Origin: Dactylis glomerata | Taxonomy: Eukaryota; Streptophyta; Magnoliopsida; Poales; Poaceae | Direction: 5' to 3' | DNA: 64,000 nt | NCBI GenBank assembly: GCA_007115705.1 | Contig: QXEO01000546.1 | Span: 8,160,621 to 8,224,620, forward strand | Shown: one piece after another, positions 8,098-21,000 of the stretch | Layout: the number at the start of each line of letters is the position of its first letter | Position numbering within the stretch: position 1 is the stretch's first letter | Made by a program: the position numbers and the translations under genes | Notes under the pieces: generated by a model | The model's input: the letters and a program-made list of their open reading frames with translations, nothing else | Told to the model about the DNA's origin: nothing | The model's database searches: none

Positions 8098-11000
8098 GTT
8101 GGTGCCCACCGTCGGGCTAAGCGCGGCGGCGAGCGGAGTCAAGTTCTGGCCGGGACCCTCATCGGCGCTCGGTGAAAAGGTCGCCTTCGGCCTTGTCTGG
8201 AGGTTCGGCACCTTCGACTGCGTCGACGACAACTTGGCCTACTTCAAGAACGGCCTCGGTGACAACGGCTCCTTCCTCGACGTTGGCAGCCACCGCTTCT
8301 ACGTTGCCAAGCCCTTCCCAGAGGAGGTAACCAATGTCCTTGACCCTCTCTGTGACGCAGACTCCGAAGACGGCGAAAGCAGCGACTTTTGCAGCATGGT
8401 TGAAGTGCTGGCCCTGGAGGAGGATGGTGGCGGCGGCCCATCGCGCTCCACGCGCCCACCGCTCGAACGCTCACCTCCACCGGAACATGGTCTTCCACCT
8501 CCAGAGCGGGACATGTTGGACGCAGCCATCACGGACATGCGCGCTCCACTCGACATCTCTGCGGATCCGGTCAAGGTCTCCGAGGATCTGGAGCGGACGC
8601 GCCTCAACCTCCTCAAGGAAGCGGTCGACGTCGATGACACTCGTCGGCGCATCCTCTCCACGATCAACGAGTACAATGTCGCCCACGGCTTCACTCCGGC
8701 TGGAGACGGCCCAAGCCGGGCGGGACAAGTTCGTCAACGAGGCCGCGAGCTGGGCGCGGAGCTGAACTAGGCAGCGCCCTCGGCGAAGCTACCTCCGATC
8801 ATCAATAAGCCAACCTACAGCACGCCCACGAAGAACCTCCGCGTCGCACGCTACATCACCTCAGAACTAGATGGACTGCAAGGCGAGGACTTGCGGGAGA
8901 AGCAAGCTCGGATCCAGGAACTCTTGAATGCTGCCGATCTACAGCAGCAGGCGATGGAGCCGCACGGAGAGGCGAGCGGCACGTGATACGAGAACCGCAT
9001 CATCGTGGCCGGCCAGCACAAGTCGCAAGGACAAGCTTCGTCGCCCAACCATGGCCCGGCGGAGCACAGCCGGATCAACCGAGCTCCTGGCAAAAGCGGT
9101 GGAAATCAACGCACCCAGCACTCTGGCCACCACAACCGGCAGCCTCGAGATCTGGCTGCAGTCACCAGCAAGCCGCGTCACCTTCCTCGGGCGGATGTGG
9201 TGGAGCCGGCGCGCGGCAAGTCTGCGGCGCCAGCCCAGCCGGCTCAGGGAGCCGGCCGAGGCGCTCCAGGTCATCAGCCAGCTCACTCGCACGTGAGCCA
9301 GAGGATCGAGGAACGCGTCGATCCGCCGAAAGACGACGCACACCATCGGCTCAACCTGCTGGCGGATTCCAAGTTCGGCGAGGAGGAATCTTCAGTGGGG
9401 CCGGTCTGCTTCGGCCCTCGCATCCGCAATGAGCCTTTCTCGGCCAAGTTCGCGCTCCCGCGTGACATGCCTAAATACACCGGGGCGGTGAAGCCGGAAG
9501 ACTGTCTATCGGACTACGTCACCGCCGTCAACATCGCGGGCGGCAACAAGAGGACAGCGGTGCGCTACGCGCCGCTCATGCTGACAGGATCTGCCCGGAC
9601 ATGGCTCAACAGCCTGCCGGCTCTGCAGATCAACTCCTGGCATGATTTCCAGGAAGCGTTCATCAAGAACTTCACGGGAACCTGCAAGCGACCGCCCCAC
9701 CTGCGACAACTGGCCCTCTGCAAGCAAGGCCCAGATGAGCCAGATCGTGACTACCTCACAAGATGGTCCGAGCTGCGCAATTCATGCGAAGGGGTGGGCG
9801 AGGACCAAGCCATCGGCTACTTCACGGACGGATGCAGAGAAGGAACCCTACTGAAGCACAAGCTCCACCGAGCCGAGCCGAAGTCAATGGCGGACTTCAT
9901 GGCGATAGCGGACAAGTACGCTTTCGCCGACTCCGCTGCAAGGGTGCAATGCGTTGAGCCAGCACCAGCCGGAGGCCAATCTCAGCCGGCAGCCGGCCAA
10001 GGAGGACATCACAACCGTGATTGGCACGGCAAGAGGAAAGATGAGCGCCGTGATAGCAAGTACGGCTCTCAACAAGTGGCTGCTGTTCAAGGAAGCCCGG
10101 GGGCTACGGGCGGAAGCTAGAAGCGCAAAGGCGACAAATTCAGCATGGACAAGTACACCATCGAGGTGATGCTAGATCAACCTTGCAAATTCCATAGCGT
10201 TTCGGGCAAGCCGGCAGCGCATACCACTCGCCAGTGCAGTTTCACCAGGGATCTGGAGCAGGGCGGCCACTAGTTGCCTGGCCCACCCCCAGGCCTGCCG
10301 GCTGAAGCACAAGGAAACAAGAATCGGCAACCGGCCAAGCCAGCAGGGGACTACCCCGAGGAAGCAAACGTAGAGTAGTATCACGTGTTCACTTCTCAGA
10401 TGGAGGATCCAAAGGATGAGCCGTGGTTTGGTGTCGAGGTGAATGCAGTCATACAAGTTGGACCGCAGTACATGCATTGGTCTGATGCGTCGATTACTTG
10501 GGGACGCGAGGACCACCCACCACTCATGCCGAGGCTCGGGGGCTATGCACTGGTCTTGAACCCAATCGTGTTCTCAGAAACGCATACCTGCCGATTCTCA
10601 CATGTACTGATCGATGGAGGCAGCATCATCAACTTGCTCTACCGCACTTCGATGGAGAAGCTCGGGATCCCAGAGATCCAACTGAAGCCAACCAAGCTCA
10701 CCTTCCATGGGATTGTGCCGGGGCACTCCTGCACGCCGATGGGAAGGATCGAGTTAGAAGTGCTGTTTGGCGAGAAGGACAATCACCGTCGCGAGCCGAT
10801 CTGGTTCGAGGTGGTAGACCTCAATAGCCCCTACCATGCGCTGCTCGGTCGGCCGGCCTTGGCTAAGTTCATGGCAGTTCCGCACTACGCCTACTTGAAG
10901 ATGAAGCTCCCAGGCCCCCGTGGGGTGATTACTATCACCGGATGCTACAAGAAGTCAATAGAGTGCGCAAGAGCCAGTTCCAAGCTGGCGGAGGCCTTGG

Positions 11001-11179
11001 TCATTCCTGAGGAGAAGCGGCAACTGCTGCAGCGGGTGGCGGCAGTCCAGCCGGGCCGCCAGGCGTTGGGTCTGCCGACTCCGCACCTCAAGCCGGCAAG
11101 CCTCCCCAAGGAAGTCCCGCCCGAAGCGGGCAAGGTGGCAGAAGCTCTTGTTTCGGGGGCTGCCCCCTCCTCGAGGTAG
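8069..11179 (+). pseudogene. Element B gag-protease, one frame with five internal stops
   Basis: A single reading frame from the ATG in U5 (MATVSKFPRQ) to TAG 11177-11179, interrupted by TAG 8768, TGA 8984, TAG 10118, TAG 10271 and TAG 10376 but with no frameshift. Gag core at about 9400-9950: VCFGPRIRNEPF, VKPEDCLSDYVTAVNIAGGN, ARTWLNSLP, FIKNFTGTCKRP and DRDYLTRWSELRNSCEG. A CX2HX8HX4C zinc-binding motif (PCKFHSVSGK...HTTRQC) lies near 10176-10235. Protease: HVLIDGGSIINLLY around 10600, where the active-site triad reads DGG rather than the DNG of element C, then FHGIVPGHSC, LGRPALAKFM and GPRGVITITG. The DGG change would affect catalysis if real. After 11179 pol is absent. Confidence 0.88.
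8100..8117 (+). other. Primer binding site of element B
   Basis: TGGTGCCCACCGTCGGGC begins two bases after the LTR end. It matches the primer site of element C (TGGCGCCCACCGTGGGGC, 54293-54310) with substitutions, and the same sequence follows the second LTR of B at 43643. I do not assign the tRNA. Confidence 0.8.
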
Positions 11180-12061
11180 GGGGGAGCGCTTCGCAGCTTC
11201 GCCTGAGATAAGTCAAAGATCGCTTAAGACCTTCGGCTAAGCCAAGGCAAAAAACCTTGTATCCCGAACAAGTGTCGTTGAATAAAAGAAACTTGGGTGG
11301 CATACGGCCGATCCCTGGAAAGAGTGCTCTAAAGTGCCTTTTACCTTTCTGAAGCGTTATTCACGGGGGCTGGAGACCGGCTCCAAACGGGAGCCGGCAG
11401 CCCCAACCCGATGTATTGATCCTCCTGTCAGACGAACGAGTACTATGTGTGGACCGGACCCCGAGCCCAACCTTCGCCCCGCGCCACGTGGGATGGAGCC
11501 GGCAGGTCACCCACCTAGGAAAATCGCTAAGAGGAAACGCCTGCGACCCGACAAATCGAGTCCCTTGTCAGACGAATGAGTACTATGTGTGGATCGGACC
11601 CCGTGCCCAACCTCCACCCCAAGCTGCGGGTGATGGAGCCGGCAGGTCACCCACACTGGAAAATCGCTAAGAGGACAGAACACGAAACCGTCAACGGGCG
11701 TTCACCCAGAAAACACGCGCATTGGTTAATAGTTGTGCGTGGACTGGACCAAGCCAGATCTCTTATACACCGAAGTACTACTCCTCATCCCGCGGCACGC
11801 TCCCAACCTAGACCGGCATTCGGCTGTCGGTCCAAGGGAGACCAGCCGGCACCAGGCTGCCGGCTGAGGGTAGAAGAGCCGAAGGATGGGGAGACAAAGG
11901 AAAAGTCGAAAGGGGTCAGGCCAAATCCAGTTCATAAACAACTAGAAGCCAATACGTAAGGAGTTTAGCGTGAAATGTCATCGGTACACACGAACGAAAT
12001 GTTGATTGGGCACGACATAAGTTCAACGTACATAAAAATGAATAAGGAGATCCTGACATGA
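11180..12061 (+). other. Element B untranslated region after the pol deletion; 140-bp tandem repeat
   Basis: From about 11225 it is collinear with the sequence behind pol in element A (CTTAAGACCTT, GGCAAAA, AATAAA at 11281-11286), so the deletion junction lies between about 11165 and 11225. A 140-bp direct duplication is visible: GTCAGACGAACGAGTACTATG starts at 11427 and again (GTCAGACGAATGAG) at 11567, each followed by GGACCCC and later AAAATCGCTAAGAGGA; A has one copy of this unit near 4024. The block 11770-11900 matches A 4225-4350. The 3' flank of the antisense gene starts about 12000. No ORF supported. Confidence 0.6.
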
Positions 12062-14286
12062 TCAGGAGGCGCTTGGCGAGCCAGCCGGCTCCAGCGGAGC
12101 AGCGTCGCCAGTTCGAGATGCCAAGACGAAGTCGTCGCCACTGGGGGACAGAGGAATGGAGTTATCAGCGAGATCCCTGGGGGCTTTTTGAGGTTCTTCC
12201 GCGGAGCTGGGCTCCTCGAAGTCCATGCCATCCAAGGATTCGTCACTATCCCCAGCGTCGAAGAGCACGTCGGTCTCAGCACACTCGGCAATGGCACAAG
12301 CGCGTTGGCGGAGCTTGACTTTGTCGAGGCCTGCTAATCTGCCTTCACAAAGATTCTCCAGTTGGTCCAGGTTAACGCCTGGATACCAGGAGAGCACGAA
12401 GTCTAGAGCCTGTTCAGCACAGGCTCGAGCCGCGGACTCTTTCCAGACGTCGAGCCGGTTGGGCGCGAGAGGGATCCACTGGAGGAGCGCCTGAATCTCG
12501 CCAGGCACCGCTCATCCCGGCCACAAGGCCTTGAAGACAGAAACAATGGCTTCGTGGAGATCCCCGCCCAGCTTGGCGACTGGATGAAGCCAGCCTTTGG
12601 CCAACGCAACCAATTCCCCTGAGGAAAGCTTGGCCTCGGGGTCACTGCTGGGGACGATCTCCTGCTCTGCCCTATACTCCTCTAGCGCCGCTGCGGCAGC
12701 CTTGTTGGAGTCTGGGAAAGCTCCTGTAGGGGCAACCAGAGAATGAGGAGGCGGCATGACAGAGCAAGAGTTGAGAAGCGGGAGGGGAAACATACCACTA
12801 AGAGCTTCCTCCAAACCCAGCAGGCCGGATTGGACCTTGCGATCGCGGGCACGCCAAACGCCAATCTCCTTGTCATGACGCTCAGTGTCAAGCTTCCGAA
12901 GAGTCTCCAGCTCGTCGATTCGGGCGCCGCGGTTTTCGACTTCGCTCTCCAGGGTCGTGCGAAGCTCGTTCACCTCGCTGTCATACTTCGCAGAGAGGAT
13001 TCGTTTCTCCTCGGCCAGCTGGCGATCAAACTCCAGCCGCAGCGACGACTCCGCGCCTCGAACCTTCGCCAGCTCAGTTTACAACTCTTGAGCCCGGGCA
13101 GCTTGAGCTCGCAGACCTTGGAGCTCCTCCGCGTGCTTCCGTTCGAGCGACTCAACTGCATCGACCGACACCGTGTTGGCCAACTGGGACTCAAGCAAAG
13201 CAATGAGCGAGGCAGCATCTGAGAATGAAGGTGTGAGAACGGAAGGGGCAGAAGCAGCATGTCAAAGCGAAGGGTCCTGAGCTTACCGGACATCTTCTCC
13301 AGCTCCCTCTTCAGATCCTGGTACTGAACCTTGCCGGCGCGATACTTCGCCAGCAGCTTCTGGATGACATTGGCTCGAAGCGCGTTCAGATCCTGGGGAA
13401 GACATTGAGGCAATGATTCTTAGCAAAATTCATTTTCGAGGCAGCTGTTCCTACAGCTACCTCAAAACTTGGGGGCTAGGGTGTATGGCGAAATGGGCCA
13501 CGGAGCTGTAGGCCGTGTCCCTCAACCAACAGAAGAAGTCAGAGGCTAATGGCACGGTACTCACATTGGTCGTCCGTATAGCATCGAGAAGTTGGAAGCC
13601 GACGTTCTGAAGCGACTCCTTGACCACGGAGAACTGTTTGTCCAGCTCCGCCAGGTTTGGCTTGCTGCCCTGGACCTTAAGTTTTCCTCCAGCATCGGCG
13701 CTCGAGGCAATGTCCGCCCACTCCTGCTTAAGCTGGCTGGCAGAGCTCAAACTTCCAACGCCGGACCCAGCCGCAGCGGCAGGAGCCTTTCCACTGGAGG
13801 CACCCTTGGTCACAACCTCAGGAGCTGGCGAGTTGTTATCGCGCTCATTCCTCGTCACCCGAGTGGCGAGGAGTCCTTGCGAAGCTTCGCCAGAGCTGGA
13901 GGCCAGCCTGAAGAGCAGGGAACCAGCAGTCGTGCCAGCCCCTGTCCCAGCTGCAGGCACCGTAGCCTGCACGTTCAACACAAGCCTGGGGCTAGAAGGG
14001 GTCCCGGCAGCCGGCTCCGGGGGCTCCAGTAACCCCGCGCCCACTGGGGTCTCTTCTGTTGCTTTCATCGCGACCTCGCGCATACCCTCTTGGCTGGGTG
14101 GGTCAGAGGACGCGCAGGCGGCAGCATCGTTTCCCGTCGCGACACCTTCAGTAGCGGGAGGCAGGGGCGCGGCAGCCCCAGCTGGAGCAATGTCCCCGGC
14201 TGGCGTGGAATCAACCTCAGGCGCAGCAATCGGGCTGGAAACAGCATCCGCGGACACCTCCAGGCGGACAGGTTCCTCCGCCCTAG
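12062..14286 (-). pseudogene. Element B antisense gene, 3' exons (coiled coil)
   Basis: Minus strand, GT-AG exons that join in phase: 14286-13565 (continuing from 27715-27502 across T1), 13392-13287, 13218-12796 and 12723-12062 (stop TGA at 12064-12062). Donors GTGAGT, GTAAGC and GTATGT; acceptors ...CCCCAG, TTCTCAG and CCTACAG. The 14286-13565 exon is Ala/Pro/Ser-rich and ends SLQNVGFQLLDAIRTTN. The next two form a long heptad-like coiled coil (LESQLANTVSVDAVESLERK, LEFDRQLAEEKRILSAKYDS). The last exon holds FKALWPG and LSWYPGVNLDQLENLCEGR, then an acidic tail. Breaks: TAA in the coiled coil near 13080 and TGA at 12514-12512. Exon layout matches the antisense gene of element C (61961-64000). 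Function unknown. Confidence 0.75.
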
Positions 14287-14291
14287 CTTCG
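14287..14291. repeat. Target site duplication of T1, left copy (CTTCG)
   Basis: CTTCG directly before the LTR start at 14292; the same five bases follow the other LTR at 27497-27501. The flanking antisense exon of element B reads through in phase when T1 and one copy are removed. Confidence 0.93.
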
Positions 14292-17200
14292 TGTGACGAC
14301 CTCAAATTTGATAACAAATTCGAAGTGCCCGTTATGTATTCCACCGCAATCCCAGAACCATTGTTGCGATATACATAACGTAGTTGGTAACCAGTTCCAC
14401 AGACATTACAATACGATGGTTCAAATACAATGGTCATAGTGACCAAGTTCATATTACAACACAATATAGCAGCGGAAATAACGTCTTCGGGTCCATGCCT
14501 TCACCCTACAGGCAATGGCGACTCATGGAGACGAGCTTAGTTCTGGCACTCTTCTTCATACCCTTCTTCCTGATACTCTTCCCCATAGTCTGGCCAAGTT
14601 GATAGCCAGGAACACAGCCATGAGTACATTGGATGCACTCGCAAACCATCTTATAAAGGAAATGATGAAATAGATATGCAAGGTTTATATGGTGGACTAA
14701 GCACTAATTTTATTCGCAAAAGCTAGTTTTATTTCCCAAGAATGTTCATTGCTAGAAAAGAGGTTTAGTTCTCTAAGTTCAAACTAAGAGGAACTTCCAT
14801 TGTGTCAACATCATGGTCAAGTCAAGTCAATTCAATTCATGTCATTCACCAAGTTCATCATAAGTTATTTTCATTCTTGACAAAAGCCAGGCACAGCTTG
14901 CCAACTGTCCATGACCGCGGACGCGGCTATTCGAATAGTTTTACACTCTACAGAGGTTGTACACTTTACCCACACCATCCGACTACTCATCGTGTGGGCG
15001 ACTTCCCCGCATACCGACATATGCCACGATAAGTAGCCGACCATAATGTTTCACCTGCCCGCCTTAGCATAAACAATACTGCCTAGAGATGTACCCCTCA
15101 ACACCGGAGTCCCAAGAAGCTGTCCAGTGGGTGCAAAGTTCCCAGCCGCTTGATCCTCCGGAATGCCACTAACCGGAATAGGGTCCTACCCCGGCAGTAC
15201 ATTTTCAATGAGGGCTCTTCGGCTTGTACCCCAACCACCTATGAAGAGGAGGACAAGGCGAAACTCGGCCATAGCCAAGGGTGCCCTGGAAAAGGAGTCC
15301 CTGGTCGGACTTCCATTTACATTTGTAGGGTCTACACTAGGGCGAAACAAATTACTCCACTAAGCCCTGTCCCATACCAGGATAATGTGGTCGTACTGTA
15401 TGGCTGGCTCACATAGTACATCACTCGTTGCCATTTCGCAAATACATTCCATAGTTCTTAGTCCAGATTATTTTTCCTTCATAAAACCATCATGTAGGAG
15501 AAACCTCTAATTCAAGTGTTCAAGTTCAAGTCACACATTTTCAACTAGGGTTCCCCTTATAGATGACCTCAGTTTTATTAGCGACTAAGCAACTAGTAGG
15601 AGTGATGATACCACTAAGTAAGGTTGGATAAACTCAGCTTGATGCTCTTGCTAAGCAAGATGTCACTACACATCTATCATTCTACTCTAGCAATTCAATC
15701 ATGCAATTTACTTAAAACAGATAGAATGCAATAGTACAACTAGGTATTTGGAGTATGATTCAAAAGATGGCTTGCCTTGGTTGGCAAAGTGTCTAGGATA
15801 TTCTTCTTCTTCTTGATAATAAAATCCCCCCTCAATATGCTCCTCAGCAATACTAGCGTCTAATAAAGGAATCAACACAAAACACACAATCACTACACAA
15901 TGCTAGCAGCATACCAAGCACACATATTTGTTTGGTACAATAGCATTCCTGTTGCATTTTATGGAGTTGGATTGCAAGTTTTTCTTCTAAGTTTTCATTA
16001 AGTGTGCAAGTTAGAGTTTCTACTAAGTGTCATATGTTGTTCACTTTCTAAGCATTGGTATTGGTTTAGGGGTACTAAGACTAGTTCAAGTGGGAAGGGA
16101 TTAGCTAAGTGATTTGGTAATGGGGGCAAATTAATTCTAAGTGTATGCTAGGGATCTATCATTTTATGTTACTAACTAGAGTTGGGTTAGGGTCTAATTG
16201 ATAACACTAACAAGGTTTGAGTTGATTGGGGGTTGGCTAACAGTAAGGGAGGTCATTGGTGAGTTCACAATTTAAATTTCATGATTTTAGGGGGCTTAAA
16301 CAATTTTCTAGAAATCTTCTATGATTAATAAAGCTATGGTCACACTATTCATATCTAATTAAATTCCTAACTCAAATGGAATTCTAACCAATTCTACAGG
16401 CTAGAGCCTTTTACAAGCTTTCCAACGCATATTTATTTGCTAGAAAAGGATTTGTAAATCTCTGGGAATTTAAGTTTGAAAATCAAATCTGAAACAATTT
16501 TGAATTAATTCGAAAAGGCGGGAGAATAAATAAAAACGAAACGGACCGATTCTAAACAGACTGGGCCTATTCTGAACAGAACCTGAACGGGCCGGCCCAG
16601 AAAACGTTTCGCACGGCGGGAAGAAATAAAAACGGGACCTGACAGGGGGGTCCCACTGGTCAGGTCACTTAACTCCTCCGAACCGGTATGCTCCCGTTGG
16701 ATCAAGATCCAACGGTGCATCATCGTCGTCTACCCCGGGACAGACCAGGGACTCACCGGCGTTGCAGTGACGAGTGTTCGACGGCGAGGGCGTGACGGAG
16801 AGGATGCAGAGCTTGACGGCGGTGATGCAGATCGACAGCGGCGGCTCCGCTCCTCCACCTCGAACCAGCAGCAGCTCCAATGGTGGCCGAAATTCTCCAG
16901 AACGCGGCGGCGCTCCCGTGCAGAGATCGGACGCTTCCGAGGGGGAGAGGAAGAGAGAAGAGTGGGGATCGGTGGCGGTGGTGTGTGCGTCCTCCGGGAG
17001 GGGTCGACGGGGGTTTTTATAGCCTCGGGAGGCCGGGGACAAGGCGACCAGAAGGTGGCCAGTGCGGGGGTCCTGGCGGCGTTCGGAGGTCGCACCGGGC
17101 ACGGCGGCCTCGGGGGCTTGCTGGGAGGTTGTCGCCTCGGCTGTGGAGGGCTGTGGGTCAGTGCTGGCGAGGGCATGGCGGTCGGGAGCGTGCAGAGAAG

Positions 17201-17977
17201 AAGAAGACTGGGAGGGGGGCCTGGGCGCATGTCTCTCCTTCCCTCCTCTTCTCACGGCTCGGGTCGGGGCAGAGGGAACGGGGCTTGACCGTGGGATCGT
17301 CCAAGAGCGTGGCTACAGTCCTCGAGCGAGCAAGAACAGTGCAGCCCACAGTGCACTCGATTTGCTTTGATTCTTGCCTGCCAGTGTTCGACGAAATGCC
17401 CGCAAGAGTTTTAAATTTGAATTTTTTAAATTTACCACTTTGGGTGATCAGCATATAAGCCAAGGTATCCAGTGGTATTTTTGTTCTGAAGAAAGGGTAA
17501 GTTTTTCAGAAATCTTATTTCAAATTTTGGTAGTCTCTGTTTCAGATTCAAAGTTTGATTGATGTTTGAGTGATGTTCTGATTTGAATTTTTAGTAGCAA
17601 CTGCTTGGTTGAGTTAGTATGTGACTTGGTTAAGCTCAACTCACTGGCCAAACACTGAGGTGAGTTATAGATTTCTTAATCCAAGGGCTCAAAGTAGGGT
17701 AGTCAAACAGATTTCCTAGATCATCTTATTCTTCTCTTTTTCTTTAATATTTTTATTTCTGGTTTCTTTGATGCTTAGAATTTGTCTCAATTGCTTCTGT
17801 TGGTTAACTTAGAATTAACTAACCAATGCCCAACCAAAAAAACACACATAAAATCATAGAAAACATATAATGGGAAATACATGTATGCATGCAATAATAG
17901 ATAAAAAGTTTTATCTTGGTCCAAAAATTTGGTATCTTAATTAATAAGAAGTGGATTACAATTTCTGAGTTGTTACA
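14292..17977 (-). repeat. T1 3' LTR (3686 bp)
   Basis: On the + strand it starts TGTGACGACCTC and ends GAGTTGTTACA; on the element strand this is TGTAACAACTC...GAGGTCGTCACA. AT-rich apart from a GC-rich block at about 16650-17300. A TATAAAAA box on the minus strand lies at 17021-17014. ORFs of 60-200 codons in the GC-rich block appear on both strands and all frames and are not credible genes. Near-identical to 23809-27496; related to, but a different subfamily from, the T2 LTRs. Confidence 0.94.
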
Positions 17978-17990
17978 ATCTTCCCGCCTT
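17978..17990 (-). other. T1 polypurine tract, interrupted
   Basis: On the element strand AAGGCGGGAAGAT abuts the 3' LTR. In T2 the same place reads AAGGGGGGAAGAT (32894-32906), uninterrupted. The single C is a change that could weaken plus-strand priming. Confidence 0.75.
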
Positions 17991-18020
17991 AAAAATAATC
18001 TCGTCCCCGAGATTCACTAA

Positions 18021-21000
18021 TTAAGAACTAAAAAGATTGGGAAACTCTTTCTGTAGGTAATCTTCTCGTTCCCAAGTAGCTTCATCTTCGGTGTGATTAC
18101 TCCACTGAACTTTCAAAAACTTGATGCTTCGGGTTTGAGTGGTTCTATAAGCTTCCTCGAGGATACGGATAGGTACTTCACGATAGGTCAAATCCTTGTT
18201 GATGTCCACAAAACGGTGATCAATATTCTTGAAGATTTCGGGCTTCTCTGGCACTTCAAGACATTTCCGAAGTAAGGACACGTGAAAGACATCGTGTACT
18301 TCAGACAATTCAGGGGGCATTTCCAACTGATAAGATACTTCTCCTCTGCTGTCTAGTATCTTGAAGGGTCCAATTTATCTGGGTGCAAGCTTTCCTTTTA
18401 CTTGGAATCTCTGCATTCCCTTGAGAGGTGATACTCTAAGATAGACAAAATCTCCACTCTTGAAAGTCAGTTCCCTACGTCTCTTGTCCCCATAACTCTT
18501 CTGTCGGGACTGGGCTGCCTTGAGGTACTCACGAATCATGCGAACCTTCTCCTCAGCCTCTTGCAGAATGTCCGGTGTCCAAATATCTGACTGTCTCCGG
18601 TTTCAGACCAATTCAAAGGGGTACGACACTATCTTCCATATAAAGCTTCAAATGGGGCCATTTGCAAACTGGCTTGATAACTGTTGTTGTAGGAGAACTC
18701 CGCGAAAGGCAGACAATCTTCCCACTTAGCTCCATAGGCTAGAACACAGGCTCTCAACATATCTTCAAGTATTTGATTGACCCTTTCAGTCTGTCCATCG
18801 GTCTGAGGGTGGTAAGCTGTGCTAAATGCTAACTTGGTTCCCAAGGCTTGATGCAAACTTCTCCAAAATCTCGAGGTGAATTGAGTACCTCGATCTGAAA
18901 CTATGGTTTTAGGGATTCCATGCAAACTAACAATCTTGGATAGGTAAAGATCTGCCAGCTGTCCTGAGCTATAAGTGGTCTTGACAGGAATAAAGTGGGC
19001 AACTTTGGTCAGTCTATCCACAATGACCCAAATAGAGTCATTCCCACGGTTAGACCTTGGAAATCCAGTGATGAAATCCATTCCAACAGATTCCCATTTC
19101 CACTCCGGAACTTGCAAAGGTTGCAGCAGTCCAGCAGGACGTTGATGTTCCGCCTTGACTCTTTGGCAGATATCACACTTGGATATAAACGATGCAATCT
19201 CACGCTTCATCCCATGCCACCAAAATTATTCCTTCAAATCTTGATACATCTTGGTTCCACCGGGATGGATGGAGTAAGGTGTCTCAGGGGCTTCCTTCAT
19301 AATCACTTCCTTTAATTCGGACTCAGCAGGCACACAAATACGTCCTTTATACCAAAGAACTCCTTGATCATCTTCTTCAAATCCTGGCACCTTGCCGAAA
19401 CTAATTCTGCGCTTGATTCCGTCAATACTCTCATTTCCCCTCTGGGCTTCTTTGATTTGGCTCATCAAGGTGGGTTGAAACTCGAGGTTGGCTAAGAATC
19501 CTTGACTGACTAGTTCCAATCCAAATTTTTCAAACTCTTGGTGCAACATGGGTTGCTCCTCCTTGATTATCATATTTAATGAACATGGCTTCCTACTCAA
19601 CGCATCGGCCACTACATTGGCCTTACCGGGGTGATAATGAATTTCCAGATCATAATCCTTGATCAACTCTATCCATCTTCTTTGCCTCATGTTCAACTCC
19701 TTCTGGGTGAAAATGTACTTCAAACTCTTGTGGTCAGTGTAGATCTCGCAACGGTTGCCCATCAGATAATGCCTCCAGGTCTTCAGAGCTAGAACCACGG
19801 CTGCTAACTCTAGATCATGGGTTGGATAATTTTCTTCATGAGGTCGAAGCTGCCGAGAGATGTAAGCTATGACCTTGCCTTCTTGCATCAATACACAACC
19901 AAGTCCAAGTTTGGAAGCGTCGCAATAGACATCAAAGTTTTTGGTGATATCGGGCATGGTTAGGACGGGGGCGGTCACCAGTCGCTTCTTGAGCTCTTGA
20001 AAACTCTCTTGACACTTGGAAGTCCATTCAAACTTCTTGTCCTTCTTCAACAATTGGGTCATTGGCCGGGCAATGCTTGAAAACCCTTCAACAAATTTGC
20101 GGTAGTATCCCGCTAATCCGAGAAAACCTCTAACTTCAGTTTGAGTGGTAGGGGCTTCCCATTCCATGACTGAGGTGATCTTCTTTGGGTCCACGGATAT
20201 TCCTCCCGCTGATAATACATGGCCTAAGAATCCAACTTCCTTCAACCAGAACTCACATTTACTGAACTTGGCATATAGCTGATGCTCTCTCAGAGTCTCT
20301 AAAATTAACCTCAAATGGGTTGCATGCTCTTCTTCAGACTTGGAGTAGATAAGAATGTCATCAATGAAGACGACGACAAACTTATCCAAGAACTCCATAA
20401 AAACCTTATTCATGAGGTTCATGAAATAAGCAGGGGCATTGGTTAATCCAAAGGACATTACGGTGTACTCATACAATCCGTATCGGGTAGTGAAGGCAGT
20501 TTTGAGTATATCAGTTGCACGGATCTTCAGTTGATGGTATCCAGTTCTAAGGTCTATCTTTGAGAAGACTCGGGCTCCAGTCAGTTGGTCAAATAGATCA
20601 TCAATCTTCGGGAGAGGATACTTATTCTTGATGGTCACATCATTTAGCTTGCGGTAATCAGTGCACAGTCGGCTAGAACCGTCACTTTTATCCACAAACA
20701 AGACAGGTGATCTCCAAGCAGAAGAACTTGGTTGAATCAATCCCTTACTCAGAAGGTCATCCAACTGCTTCTTTAATTCCACTAATTCAGCTGGGTTCAT
20801 ACGATAGGGTCGTTGGGCTATAGATCCAGTTCCGGGGATAAGCTCAATGATAAACTCAATATCCCGATCCGGTGGCATTCCGGGTAGCTCATCGGGAAAA
20901 ACATCCGGATATTCACATACGATGGGAACTTGCTCTAAAGTTGGTCCTGAGATACTCTTATGACATCGGGTGGTTTGGGTTGGTTTTACGGACACGTGCT

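Noticed and set aside
12743..14378. + strand ORFs opposite the B antisense exons (12743-13222, 13592-14032, 13620-14378)
   Set aside because: Shadows; the minus strand has phase-consistent GT-AG exons and homology to the gene in element C.
13457..14464. Minus-strand ORF read as one 335-codon protein
   Set aside because: Its first ~58 codons are T1 LTR sequence; the true exon continues instead at 27502 across the insertion, so the N-terminus is an artefact.
16665..17458. ORFs of 100-200 codons on both strands of the GC-rich LTR block (also 26182-26980, 31598-32375, 40967-41744)
   Set aside because: They overlap in nearly all frames, are Pro/Arg/Ser-rich by composition, span the TATA box, and recur simply because the LTRs are copies of one another.
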